From: Fulvimarina sp.
GTDB lineage: Bacteria; Pseudomonadota; Alphaproteobacteria; Rhizobiales; Rhizobiaceae
Assembly (NCBI GenBank): GCA_002700095.1
Contig: PACL01000057.1
Span: 58,559-118,747 of the forward strand
Direction of reading: 5' to 3'
DNA length: 60,189 nucleotides
Below are positions 8,803-16,223 of this stretch, piece by piece. The number at the start of each line of letters is the position of its first letter. Position 1 is the stretch's first letter. A model generated the notes under the pieces. That model made no database searches, was not told the DNA's origin, and saw nothing but the letters and a program-made list of their open reading frames with translations. Both the position numbers and the translations under genes were made by a program.

Positions 8803-9150
8803 CGAGGGCGTACCGAAGACGGTTGCATTCCTGCTTCGTGAGCTTGGGCTCGAAGCAGCCGGTTTAAGAATGCGTGGAAAGGACTTCGCAATGGCGACCT
8901 TCTCCGGCGGCTTGGGGAGAACGGCTACGACTGCCTGATTACGTGCGACAAGAACCTTCTTCAGCAGCAGAACACGACAGGACTGGAGATCAGCGTCATC
9001 GTTCTTCCAACCCAGGACATCGTGAAACTGTCGGCGATGGCCGAGAGCATTGCGGCGGCATTCGTTGAGGTTCGACCCAACCTACCTCTCCTCATAGATC
9101 AGGACGGCAGAATTCGCCGTTTCAGTGCCGGAAAGGCGCAGAAGAACTAA
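8786..9150 (+). pseudogene. DUF5615 PIN-like protein with a one-base frameshift
   Basis: Read in two frames, this is a complete DUF5615 (PIN-like, VapC-related) protein of about 121 residues. It begins LKALLDEGVPKTVAFLLRE from a TTG at 8786, just inside the DUF433 gene. Near 8861-8866 the family continues one frame back as FKNAWKGLRNGDLLRRLGENGYDCLITCDKNLLQQQN in two or more blocks, keeping the GLxNGxLL and TxDxNLxxQQN hallmarks, and ends at the TAA at 9148. Without a shift the first frame stops at 8939. A lost base, a sequence error or a -1 slip at GGTTTAAG would all explain it. Four bases later glcF starts. Confidence 0.75.
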
Positions 9151-9153
9151 CCC

Positions 9154-10455
9154 ATGCAAACCGCCTTCACCGCCGATCAGCTGCAACAGCCAGACGTCGC
9201 GCATTCCGAGCAGATCATCCGCAAATGCGTGCATTGCGGCTTCTGCACCGCGACCTGTCCGACCTATGTCACCCTCGGCAACGAGCTCGATTCCCCGCGC
9301 GGCCGCATCTATCTGATCAAGGAGATGCTGGAGAACGACCGGCCGGCCGACGACAAGGTCGTAACCCATATCGACCGCTGCCTGTCCTGCCTTGCCTGCA
9401 TCACCACCTGCCCGGCAGACGTCAACTACATGCATCTGGTCGACCACGCCCGGGCGCATATCGAGCGGACCTACAAGCGGCCCTTCGCCGACCGGATGAT
9501 CCGCACGATCCTGGCGATGACGCTGCCCTATCCGGCGCGGTTCCGGGCGAGCCTGACGCTGGCGCGGCTTGGCCGCCCGTTTGCCGGTCTGTTCGACGTG
9601 GTCAAGCCGCTGAAACCGCTTGCCGCCATGCTGAAGCTGGCGCCCACCGTGCTGCCGCGAAAGTCGGCGGTCAACGAGCCGGGCGTGCGCAAGGCCGAGG
9701 GCACGCGCGTCAAGCGCGTCGCGCTGCTCAGGGGCTGCGCCCAGTCGGTGCTCGATCCGAAGATCAACGAGGCGACGGTGCGGCTCCTGACCCGCCTCGG
9801 CGTCGAGGTGGTGGTGCCGGAGGGCGAGGGCTGCTGCGGCGCGCTCGTCCATCACATGGGCCAGGAGGAGCCGGCGCTGGACTTCGCCCGCCGCAACGTC
9901 GACATCTGGCTGCGGGAGATCGAGCGCGGCGGCCTCGACGCGATCGTCATCACCGCGTCCGGCTGCGGTACGACGATCAAGGACTATCACCACATGCTGC
10001 GCCTCGACCCGGCCTATGCGGAGAAGGCCGCGACGGTCTCGGCGCTGGCGAAGGACGTGACCGAGTTCCTCAGCGATCTGGATCTGCCGGCGCCACGGAA
10101 CGTCGAGCCGATCGTCGTCGCCTACCATTCCGCCTGTTCGATGCAGCACGGCCAGAGGGTCATCCGCCAGCCCAAGGCACTTCTGTCGAAAGCCGGCTTC
10201 GCCGTCCGCGACGTGCCGGAGGGGCATCTGTGCTGCGGCTCTGCCGGCACCTACAACATCCTGCAGCCGGAGATCGCCGCGCAGCTGAAGCAGCGCAAGG
10301 TGAAGAACATCGAGAGCGTCGCCCCGCAGGTGATCGCCACCGGCAACATCGGCTGCATGACCCAGATCGGTGGGGGAACGGCGATTCCCGTCGTCCATAC
10401 GGTGGAACTGCTCGACTGGGCGTTCGGCGGGATGAAGCCGGCGGCACTCGGGTAA
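9154..10455 (+). CDS. glcF: Glycolate oxidase iron-sulfur subunit GlcF
   Basis: This 433-residue protein carries two 4Fe-4S clusters and two CCG domains. The clusters are at C25-x2-C28-x2-C31-x3-C35 (CVHCGFCTATCP) and C76-x2-C79-x2-C82-x3-C86 (CLSCLACITTCP). The CCG motifs are EGCCGALVHHMG and HLCCGSAGTYN. GlcF takes electrons from the flavin subunits GlcD and GlcE and passes them to the membrane electron carriers. It starts four bases after the frameshifted DUF5615 gene, so in an intact operon its translation would depend on that upstream module. It ends 18 bases before the convergent topoisomerase gene. Confidence 0.95.
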   Translation: MQTAFTADQLQQPDVAHSEQIIRKCVHCGFCTATCPTYVTLGNELDSPRGRIYLIKEMLENDRPADDKVVTHIDRCLSCLACITTCPADVNYMHLVDHARAHIERTYKRPFADRMIRTILAMTLPYPARFRASLTLARLGRPFAGLFDVVKPLKPLAAMLKLAPTVLPRKSAVNEPGVRKAEGTRVKRVALLRGCAQSVLDPKINEATVRLLTRLGVEVVVPEGEGCCGALVHHMGQEEPALDFARRNVDIWLREIERGGLDAIVITASGCGTTIKDYHHMLRLDPAYAEKAATVSALAKDVTEFLSDLDLPAPRNVEPIVVAYHSACSMQHGQRVIRQPKALLSKAGFAVRDVPEGHLCCGSAGTYNILQPEIAAQLKQRKVKNIESVAPQVIATGNIGCMTQIGGGTAIPVVHTVELLDWAFGGMKPAALG

Positions 10456-10473
10456 GCCGCCAGGCTCCGCCGC

Positions 10474-11502
10474 TCAGTGCGCCGCCTGTTCCAGGAACCG
10501 CATCAGCCCGGTCTCCGGCGCGGTCAGGCGCTCGCGCCGGCGGCCCCGCAGGAGGTCGCCGGGCAACGCGCCGGCCTCGAAGGCCTCGAGGATCGCCGGA
10601 TGGACGTAGGACGACCTCGCGACCGCCGGCGTGTTGCGCAGCCTGGCTGCGACCGAGCGCATGGCGGCCGCGACCGCGCGCTTGCGCTTGTTGGGCGTAT
10701 CGGCGTCGGCGGCGTCCTCGATCAGGAAGCGCAGCGCCTCGGCCGAACCGTGGAAGGTGCGGAAATCCTTGGCCGAGATGTGCGCCCCCGATGCCTCGGC
10801 GAGATATTCGTTGAGGACGTTGGCGGTCAGCTCGCGCTGCTTCTTGGTCTTTCCGGGAAAGCGGAACAGCCGCTGGCCGCGGCCCTGGCGCATCTTCTTC
10901 AGGGAGGAGACCAGCGGCCGCTCGGCGATCTCGATGCGGTGCTCCTTGTTCGACTTGCCGACGAATTTCAGCACCGCGACATTGTCGACGATCCGGAGGT
11001 TCTGGCGCCGCAGAGAGGCGACGCCGCGACCGCCATCGGCGGCGTATTTCTCGTGGCCGGGACGCATCGCCGCGACGTCGACGAGGCGTGTCGCCAGCGC
11101 CGCCGTCATTCGGCGATCCGCCTTGCGGCGGCGCAGGTCACGCTCGATCTGGCCGCGCAAAACCGGCAGCGCCTTGCCGAAGCGCAGCAGCCGCTCGGTC
11201 TTCACTGCGTTGCGGACGTTCACCCACGCATCGTGGTAGCGATATTGCAGCCGGCCCTTCTCGTCACGGCCGACGGCCTGGATGTGGCCATTGTCATAGA
11301 CGCAGATCTTCACGTCCGACCAGGCGGGAGGGATCGCCAGCGCCTTGATCCGTTTCTTCAGTTCCTTGTCGTGGACCGTCTCGCCGGACCGCAGGCAAAG
11401 CTTGAAGCCGCGACCGGATTTGCGCCGCTCGATCTCGAATTCCCCCGGATCGACCATTTCGAGGCCGTAGCGTGTGGCGTGGAGAGCAAGCTCGTAATGC
11501 AT
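10474..11502 (-). CDS. DNA topoisomerase IB (poxvirus type)
   Basis: A 342-residue type IB topoisomerase that relaxes supercoils through a 3'-phosphotyrosine intermediate. The likely active-site residues are R147 (MRPGHEKYA), K183 (KFVGKSNKEH), R248 and H251 (SAKDFRTFHGS) and Y299 (SSYVHPAI). The N-terminal domain starts MHYELALHATRYGL; I chose the ATG at 11502 because family members begin about here and the upstream frame codes for nothing recognisable. Topoisomerase IB genes of this type occur in alphaproteobacteria outside core replication and are often stress linked. A sequence fitting the sigma-EcfG promoter lies at 11549-11574, directly upstream, and the divergent neighbour is a DUF2945 gene. 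Confidence 0.93.
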   Translation of the reverse strand: MHYELALHATRYGLEMVDPGEFEIERRKSGRGFKLCLRSGETVHDKELKKRIKALAIPPAWSDVKICVYDNGHIQAVGRDEKGRLQYRYHDAWVNVRNAVKTERLLRFGKALPVLRGQIERDLRRRKADRRMTAALATRLVDVAAMRPGHEKYAADGGRGVASLRRQNLRIVDNVAVLKFVGKSNKEHRIEIAERPLVSSLKKMRQGRGQRLFRFPGKTKKQRELTANVLNEYLAEASGAHISAKDFRTFHGSAEALRFLIEDAADADTPNKRKRAVAAAMRSVAARLRNTPAVARSSYVHPAILEAFEAGALPGDLLRGRRRERLTAPETGLMRFLEQAAH

Positions 11503-11548
11503 CGGGGTTTCCGGTTCGTGGCAAAATCCATTGGCATTGCAAGCGGCT

Positions 11549-11574
11549 AACGTCCCTTGAGGCGACGGCGTTCC
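11549..11574 (-). promoter_or_regulatory. Sigma-EcfG (general stress) promoter of topoisomerase IB
   Basis: On the minus strand this reads GGAAC, 17 bases, CGTT. This is the published consensus of the alphaproteobacterial general stress sigma factor EcfG/RpoE2 (GGAAC-N16/17-CGTT) with no mismatch. The -10 end lies about 47 bases upstream of the topoisomerase start codon and in the right orientation. Confidence 0.7.
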
Positions 11575-11621
11575 CGCTCCTTGCCTGCGACGATTTCGAC
11601 TCCGGATCAAACACTTGTCAG

Positions 11622-11646
11622 GGAACCGATAGAGCCGTCAGCCGTC
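11622..11646 (+). promoter_or_regulatory. Near-consensus sigma-EcfG promoter of the DUF2945 gene
   Basis: The plus strand has GGAAC, 16 bases, CGTC: one mismatch (final T to C) from GGAAC-N16-CGTT. It ends 37 bases before the DUF2945 start. It is divergent from the exact match that serves topoisomerase IB, so both genes may respond to the same sigma factor. Confidence 0.45.
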
Positions 11647-11683
11647 ATGGATCGGTCGAAGCTGATGAGCAGGAACAAGACCG

Positions 11684-11902
11684 ATGACGAAATTTGCAAA
11701 AGGCCAGCGCGTCGCCTGGTCGTGGGGCAACGGTGAGGGAGAGGGAAAGGTGAAGGAGCACTTCACCGTAAAGGTCACCCGGACGATCAAAGGCAGCCAG
11801 ATCACCCGCAATGCCGACGACGAGAACCCGGCCTATCTGATCGAGCAGGACGACGGCGACCAGGTGCTCAAATCGGAATCGGAATTGAAAAAGGCGGGCT
11901 GA
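11684..11902 (+). CDS. DUF2945 (HVA1/hypervirulence-associated) family small protein
   Basis: A 72-residue cytoplasmic protein beginning MTKFAKGQRVAWSWGNGEGEGKV, with a charged middle (KVTRTIKGSQITR) and a C-terminal YLIEQDDGDQVLKSESELKK. This matches the DUF2945 family, whose fold resembles a Tudor or SH3-like barrel (hypervirulence-associated protein domain). The function is unknown; members recur in alphaproteobacterial stress-response gene lists. It is divergent from topoisomerase IB and has a likely sigma-EcfG promoter. It ends 99 bases before the convergent yqaA-like gene. Confidence 0.85.
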   Translation: MTKFAKGQRVAWSWGNGEGEGKVKEHFTVKVTRTIKGSQITRNADDENPAYLIEQDDGDQVLKSESELKKAG

Positions 11903-12001
11903 GCCAGCGGGCGGGCAACCACGGGGCGTCGCCCGATATCAAAGGACGGGTCCGGTCATTCGCCGCCGCTCGCCCCTTCGAGCGATCGCTGCCTATCCTT
12001 G

Positions 12002-12451
12002 TCAGAACCAGGGCCAGGCGAGGACGCCTGCGGCAACGACGAGGTAGCGGGCGAGCTTGCCGGCCCCGACGAGGACGAGGAACATGACGACGTTGACCCT
12101 GGCGATGCCGGCGACGACGGTCAGGGCGTCGCCGCCGATGGGCGCCCAGGCGAGAAGCAGCGTCCAGACGCCGTAACGCTGGAAGACTCTCGTGAAGCGG
12201 TCGATGTGGCGCGGCGAGACGGGAAACCACTGCCTGTCCCGGAAGGCGATCAGGAACCGCCCGCACATCCAGTTGACGAGGGAGCCGAGCGTGTTGCCGA
12301 GGGTCGCGAGCGCGACCAGCAGCCAGGGATCGGCGGTTCGTTCGACGAGGCTGGCGACGAGCACGACCTCGGAGGCACCCGGCAACAGCGTCGCCGCAAG
12401 AAAGGCAGACCAGAACATCGCGGCGCCGGAGAGGAGGTGTTCGCTCGTCAT
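12002..12451 (-). CDS. YqaA family (DedA-like) inner-membrane protein
   Basis: A 149-residue polytopic protein related to YqaA and the DedA/VTT superfamily. It has four or so hydrophobic helices and the family features FLAATLLPGASEVVL near residue 18, ATLGNTLGSLVNWMCGR near 50 and AWAPIGGDALTVVAG near 103. YqaA proteins are small relatives of DedA flippase-like proteins with no settled function. I chose the ATG at 12451; the frame stays open upstream, but that stretch lacks membrane-protein character. It is read away from chrA, with a 351-base gap between the two divergent starts. Confidence 0.85.
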   Translation of the reverse strand: MTSEHLLSGAAMFWSAFLAATLLPGASEVVLVASLVERTADPWLLVALATLGNTLGSLVNWMCGRFLIAFRDRQWFPVSPRHIDRFTRVFQRYGVWTLLLAWAPIGGDALTVVAGIARVNVVMFLVLVGAGKLARYLVVAAGVLAWPWF

Positions 12452-12802
12452 GGTGCGGTCATAGCCAGTCCCAACGAAAATCCGAAGCGGGCAGTCCGCG
12501 GCGATATCGTTCAGGCTTGCAGCAGGGTGCGGGCCGAGTGTCATATGGATGACACCGAGGGCTGGCTCCATCCCTCCCGAGCGGCAGCAGGCAAGGCGGA
12601 GCGGGGCCATCACCGAGCGCGATCGAAACGGACCGGGCACGAGAGGCCGCGTCACCTCTCGACCTGGAGAGGGTAACGCGCAAATGAGGGCAATGGCGTT
12701 TGCCGAGCGTCTGCGGGGCAGCAGTCTGACGCCCGCCAGCCATCCGACAGTCCCAGATCCGCAAGCCCGCCACCTGCTCGCCCACGGGCGTGGCGCTCGC
12801 TG
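12452..12802. other. 351-base intergenic region upstream of yqaA-like gene and chrA
   Basis: I see no gene here. The notable structure is GAGAGG (12641-12646), CCTCTC (12655-12660) and GAGAGG (12667-12672). The central block can pair with either flanking copy, giving two mutually exclusive hairpins with loops of 8 and 6 bases, about 130-160 bases ahead of the chrA start. This could be a leader with alternative structures or a chance repeat. Confidence 0.35.
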
Positions 12803-14227
12803 ATGGCGCCGGTTCCGACGCAGGCCGAAACCCGTCCGCATCTGGCTGAGGCTCCGTCCTTCGGCGAGGCGACGCGGGCCTTCGGACGGATCGCCTGCCT
12901 GTCCTTCGGTGGGCCGGCGGGCCAGATCGCGGTGATGCATCGCATCCTCGTCGAGGAAAAGCGCTGGATCGGGGAGGAGCGGTTTCTCCACGCACTGAAT
13001 TTCTGCATGCTCCTGCCGGGCCCCGAGGCCCAGCAGCTGGCGACCTATTGCGGCTGGCTCCTGCATCGCACCCTCGGCGGCCTCGTCGCCGGGCTGCTCT
13101 TCGTGCTGCCGGGATTCTTGGCGATGATGGCGCTGAGCATCGTCTATGCCGCCTATGACGAGGTCGGCATCGTCGAGGCCCTGTTCTTCGGCTTGAAGGC
13201 GGCGGTGCTGGCGATCGTGTTGCAGGCGGTGGTCCGGATCGGCGGCAGGGCGTTGAAGAACCGCTGGATGATCGGCCTCGCGGCGCTCGCCTTCCTGGCG
13301 ATCTTCGTCTTCGGCGTGCCGTTTCCGCTGATCGTCGCGGGGGCGGGGCTGATCGGCCTTGCCGGGCAGCGGATGGGCCATCCGGCCTTTGCCAGCTTTG
13401 GCCGCGGCGAGAGCGCGGTCGGCGACCCGGCGTCCGATGGCATAGCCGGCACGGAGCCCGGCCGCCAGCGGCCGGAATCCCGCTCGTCCAGGAGTAAGTC
13501 CAGGCGCTCGGCCTTCATCACGGCGGCGATCTGCCTGGCGTTGTGGCTGCTGCCGACCGGCGCGCTGCTGCTGCTGCTCGGGTCGAACGACGTATTTTCG
13601 CAGATCGCTGTGTTCTTCTCGCAGATGGCGGTGGTCACCTTCGGCGGCGCCTATGCCGTCCTCGCCTATGTGGCGCAGGAGGCGGTTGCGACCTATGGCT
13701 GGCTGAGGCCCGGCGAAATGCTGGACGGTCTCGGGCTTGCCGAGACGACGCCGGGGCCGCTTATCATGGTGACGCAGTTTGTCGGCTTTCTCGCCGCCTT
13801 CCGCGAGCCGGGGACGCTCGACCCGTTCGTCGCCGGCATCCTCGGCGCCTGCCTCACCACCTGGGTGACCTTCGCGCCGTGCTTCCTGTGGATCTTCGCC
13901 GGCGCGCCCTTAATCGAGCGCCTGCGGCAGAACCGGGCGCTGAGCGCGGCGCTGGCGGCGATCACCGCCGCGGTCGTCGGCGTGATCGTCAACCTCGCCG
14001 TCTGGTTCGCGCTCCATGTCCTGTTCTCGAGCGTGCGGACGGTGCCGGTCCTCGGCCTGACGCTGGAGGTTCCGGTCCTGTCGAGCCTCGATCCGCCCGC
14101 GCTCGCGCTGGTGCTCCTCGCCCTCGCGGCGATCTTCGTCGCGCGCCTCGGGATACTGGCGACGCTCGGCCTGTGTTCGGCGGCGAGCGTCGGTCTGGAT
14201 GCGCTCGGCCTGTTGTCTTCCGCTTGA
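12803..14227 (+). CDS. chrA: Chromate transporter ChrA (long-chain, two CHR domains)
   Basis: A 474-residue inner-membrane protein of the CHR family that expels chromate and confers chromate resistance. The N-terminal CHR domain shows LSFGGPAGQIAVMHR near residue 33 and MLLPGPEAQQL near residue 69. The C-terminal domain repeats the theme as VTFGGAYAVLAYVAQEAV near 277 and ETTPGPLIMVTQFVGF near 314. A charged linker of about 60 residues (near 190-240) separates the two. There are about ten to twelve hydrophobic segments. No chrB or chromate regulator is nearby, so regulation may lie in the long upstream region. A rhizobial palindromic repeat overlaps its stop codon. Confidence 0.93.
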   Translation: MAPVPTQAETRPHLAEAPSFGEATRAFGRIACLSFGGPAGQIAVMHRILVEEKRWIGEERFLHALNFCMLLPGPEAQQLATYCGWLLHRTLGGLVAGLLFVLPGFLAMMALSIVYAAYDEVGIVEALFFGLKAAVLAIVLQAVVRIGGRALKNRWMIGLAALAFLAIFVFGVPFPLIVAGAGLIGLAGQRMGHPAFASFGRGESAVGDPASDGIAGTEPGRQRPESRSSRSKSRRSAFITAAICLALWLLPTGALLLLLGSNDVFSQIAVFFSQMAVVTFGGAYAVLAYVAQEAVATYGWLRPGEMLDGLGLAETTPGPLIMVTQFVGFLAAFREPGTLDPFVAGILGACLTTWVTFAPCFLWIFAGAPLIERLRQNRALSAALAAITAAVVGVIVNLAVWFALHVLFSSVRTVPVLGLTLEVPVLSSLDPPALALVLLALAAIFVARLGILATLGLCSAASVGLDALGLLSSA

Positions 14228-14266
14228 TCCCGAAATGTGGGAACCGGTTTTCGGAAAAGATCTTGC
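14224..14266. repeat. Rhizobiales-type palindromic intergenic repeat
   Basis: The stretch has the order GATCCCGAAA, TGTGGGAACCGG, TTTTCGGAAAAGATC. This is the well-known rhizobial intergenic palindrome (RIME-like) with the core GGGAACCGGTTTTCGG flanked by inverted GATC ends. It overlaps the chrA stop and can fold into an imperfect hairpin that could end transcription or stabilise the mRNA. I see no second copy in the window. Confidence 0.65.
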
Positions 14267-14331
14267 GGCAATAGGCGGATTGAGCGGGATTTCGACCGAA
14301 GCCGATCGCATCCGGCGCTAGCGCGCCCGCG

Positions 14332-16002
14332 TCAGAGCGGCTGGCCGCCCGTGTCGCCGCCGGTATCCCCGTCGCCATCGAGGCTCCCGCCATCGCTGCC
14401 GTCGTCACCACCCTCAGGGGCCGGCGGCGCGGGAACGGCGTCCGGCGCGGTCTCGGGGGCGAGCGCAGGCGCTTCGGGAGCGGGGGTGTCGGGGCCCTTG
14501 ATCGTCACGCCGTTGATCTTCACTGAGCCGTCGGCGGCGGTCTCGATCAGCCAGCCGGTCTTGTCGTCGCCGAGCGGCTTGCCGAAACCCTTGGCCATCG
14601 AGCCGAAGGCGAAGCCCTGCAGCGCCGCCGGGTCCTGCGCACCGGCGTCCTGCAGCGCCTTCAGGGCGGCGTCGAGACCGGTCGCGACGATGTCGAAGCG
14701 CGTCTCCGGCTTTTCCGCATCGAAGCGGACCTCGCCGTTCATGGTGAGTTCGTAATCGCGGGCGGCCAGCTTGACGTTCTCGAAGCGGAGCGTCGGGCGA
14801 TGCGCCTCGAAGCTTGCGAGGATCTCCTGGCCGGCCTCGTCCGACACCGGCTTGTCCGCGGACAGGTCGAGATTGGCGAGAAGGATCCGCATCGGGGTCG
14901 CCAGATCGACGCCGGCTCCGACGACGTCCATCGTCACGTCGCGGGGGATGAAGGGCTTCGACCAGGCCGGGATTGCGGCGATGTCGGTGGTCATGCCGCT
15001 GGAGGCGAAGCTGTAGCGATAGGAGCCGTCCTCGACGATCCCGTCACCCGCGACACCGATCCGGAAGTCGGCGAGTTTCACCGAACCATAAGGCGTCTCG
15101 ACCGAAATGTCGGTCATGCCGTTCTCGCCGCCGATCGACGTCCAGAGCGGCAGGCTGTCGCCGACAAGACGTTTCAGATCGTCTTCCGCGGCACGGATCT
15201 TGTCCTTGTCGGCATTGCGCAGGAGGAGCGCGAACAGATCGGCGATCGGCCTGGTGCGAAGACCGGCGGCCTGCGTCTCCAGGGTATAGCCGCCGGCGTT
15301 GACGACAATGTCGATCCGCTGGTCCGGCGCTGCCGGATCGAGGGGCATCCGGATCGTCTCGGTGAACCCCGTCGCCCGTTGCGACAGTCGGTAATCGACA
15401 TGGCCGCCGGCGTCCGGCTCGGCGCGGGTCTCGAAACTCTGCGGACCGACCTTGACCGCTATCTCCCCCGTCGGCTGCTGCTGCGCCATGGTGATCTCGT
15501 CGATCTTGCCGGTGGCGGTCAGGAAGGCGCGAATGTCCGGGGCGTAGACGCCGGACATCTGGAGCCCGTTGATGGCGTAATCCACATGGGTTGTCTGGCC
15601 GGACATCTCGGCGTCGTAGGACATGGCGATCGCGCCATCGCTGTCGACCTGCCAGTTGCCGTCGCCGCGCTGGCTGACGATCATGGAATAGGGCGTCAGG
15701 GTGGTGCTGACGCTGCCGCCGCCAGGGAGTTCGCTGGTGAAGGCCCCCTTGGCGCCGAAGGTGATCCGGTAGCCTTTCGGATCCGGCGCGATCGAGACGA
15801 ACCCGCCGTCGAAGGGGATCGGGCCGAGATAGTCCTTCAGCGCGGCAGTCAGCGTTGCGGCCCCGAGTGTGGTGCCGGCCCTGGCGTTGGCGGCAGCCGC
15901 CGGGGCGGTAGCGGCGCTTGGCGTTCGGGCCTCGCTGTCCTGCGCATGGGCTGCGCCGGGCGCAAGGAGGATGACGGCGGCGATGGCGAAGCGGAGATGC
16001 AT
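14332..16002 (-). CDS. Large secreted protein of unknown function
   Basis: A 556-residue protein with a clear signal peptide (MHLRFAIAAVILLAPGAAHAQ, cleavage after AHA). A low-complexity alanine/threonine stretch follows, then about 430 residues of beta-rich sequence without a motif I can name, for example DGAIAMSYDAEMSGQ and LTMNGEVRFDAEKPETR. The C-terminus is a proline/alanine linker ending in a glycine-aspartate repeat (DGGSLDGDGDTGGDTGG). The pattern of long amphipathic strands recalls AsmA or DUF2125-like lipid-associated periplasmic proteins, but I cannot prove membership. The start at 16002 is chosen for the signal peptide. It ends 104 bases from chrA, convergent. Confidence 0.8.
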   Translation of the reverse strand: MHLRFAIAAVILLAPGAAHAQDSEARTPSAATAPAAAANARAGTTLGAATLTAALKDYLGPIPFDGGFVSIAPDPKGYRITFGAKGAFTSELPGGGSVSTTLTPYSMIVSQRGDGNWQVDSDGAIAMSYDAEMSGQTTHVDYAINGLQMSGVYAPDIRAFLTATGKIDEITMAQQQPTGEIAVKVGPQSFETRAEPDAGGHVDYRLSQRATGFTETIRMPLDPAAPDQRIDIVVNAGGYTLETQAAGLRTRPIADLFALLLRNADKDKIRAAEDDLKRLVGDSLPLWTSIGGENGMTDISVETPYGSVKLADFRIGVAGDGIVEDGSYRYSFASSGMTTDIAAIPAWSKPFIPRDVTMDVVGAGVDLATPMRILLANLDLSADKPVSDEAGQEILASFEAHRPTLRFENVKLAARDYELTMNGEVRFDAEKPETRFDIVATGLDAALKALQDAGAQDPAALQGFAFGSMAKGFGKPLGDDKTGWLIETAADGSVKINGVTIKGPDTPAPEAPALAPETAPDAVPAPPAPEGGDDGSDGGSLDGDGDTGGDTGGQPL

Positions 16003-16223
16003 CTGGTCTGAGGTCCGGTCTCGGTTTCTGTCGCGATCAGGCAACGTGGAAGTCATAGACCGTTTTACGGCGGAGAACAGTGGCTGGCGAAAGACGCGCG
16101 CAATCCGTCTCTTCCATTCAACACGCCCTCGTCTATCGAAGGCCGGCGTCGGAAGAGGCGCATCGCTTCCGTTGCGCGGATCGGGCTGAGACTGCTGCTC
16201 CATCTGCAGCGGCAACCGGCAGC

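Noticed and set aside
16044..16067. AACG then GTTTT upstream of the secreted protein gene as a minus-strand sigma-EcfG site
   Set aside because: The spacing is 15 and the -35 end lacks the CC of GTTCC.
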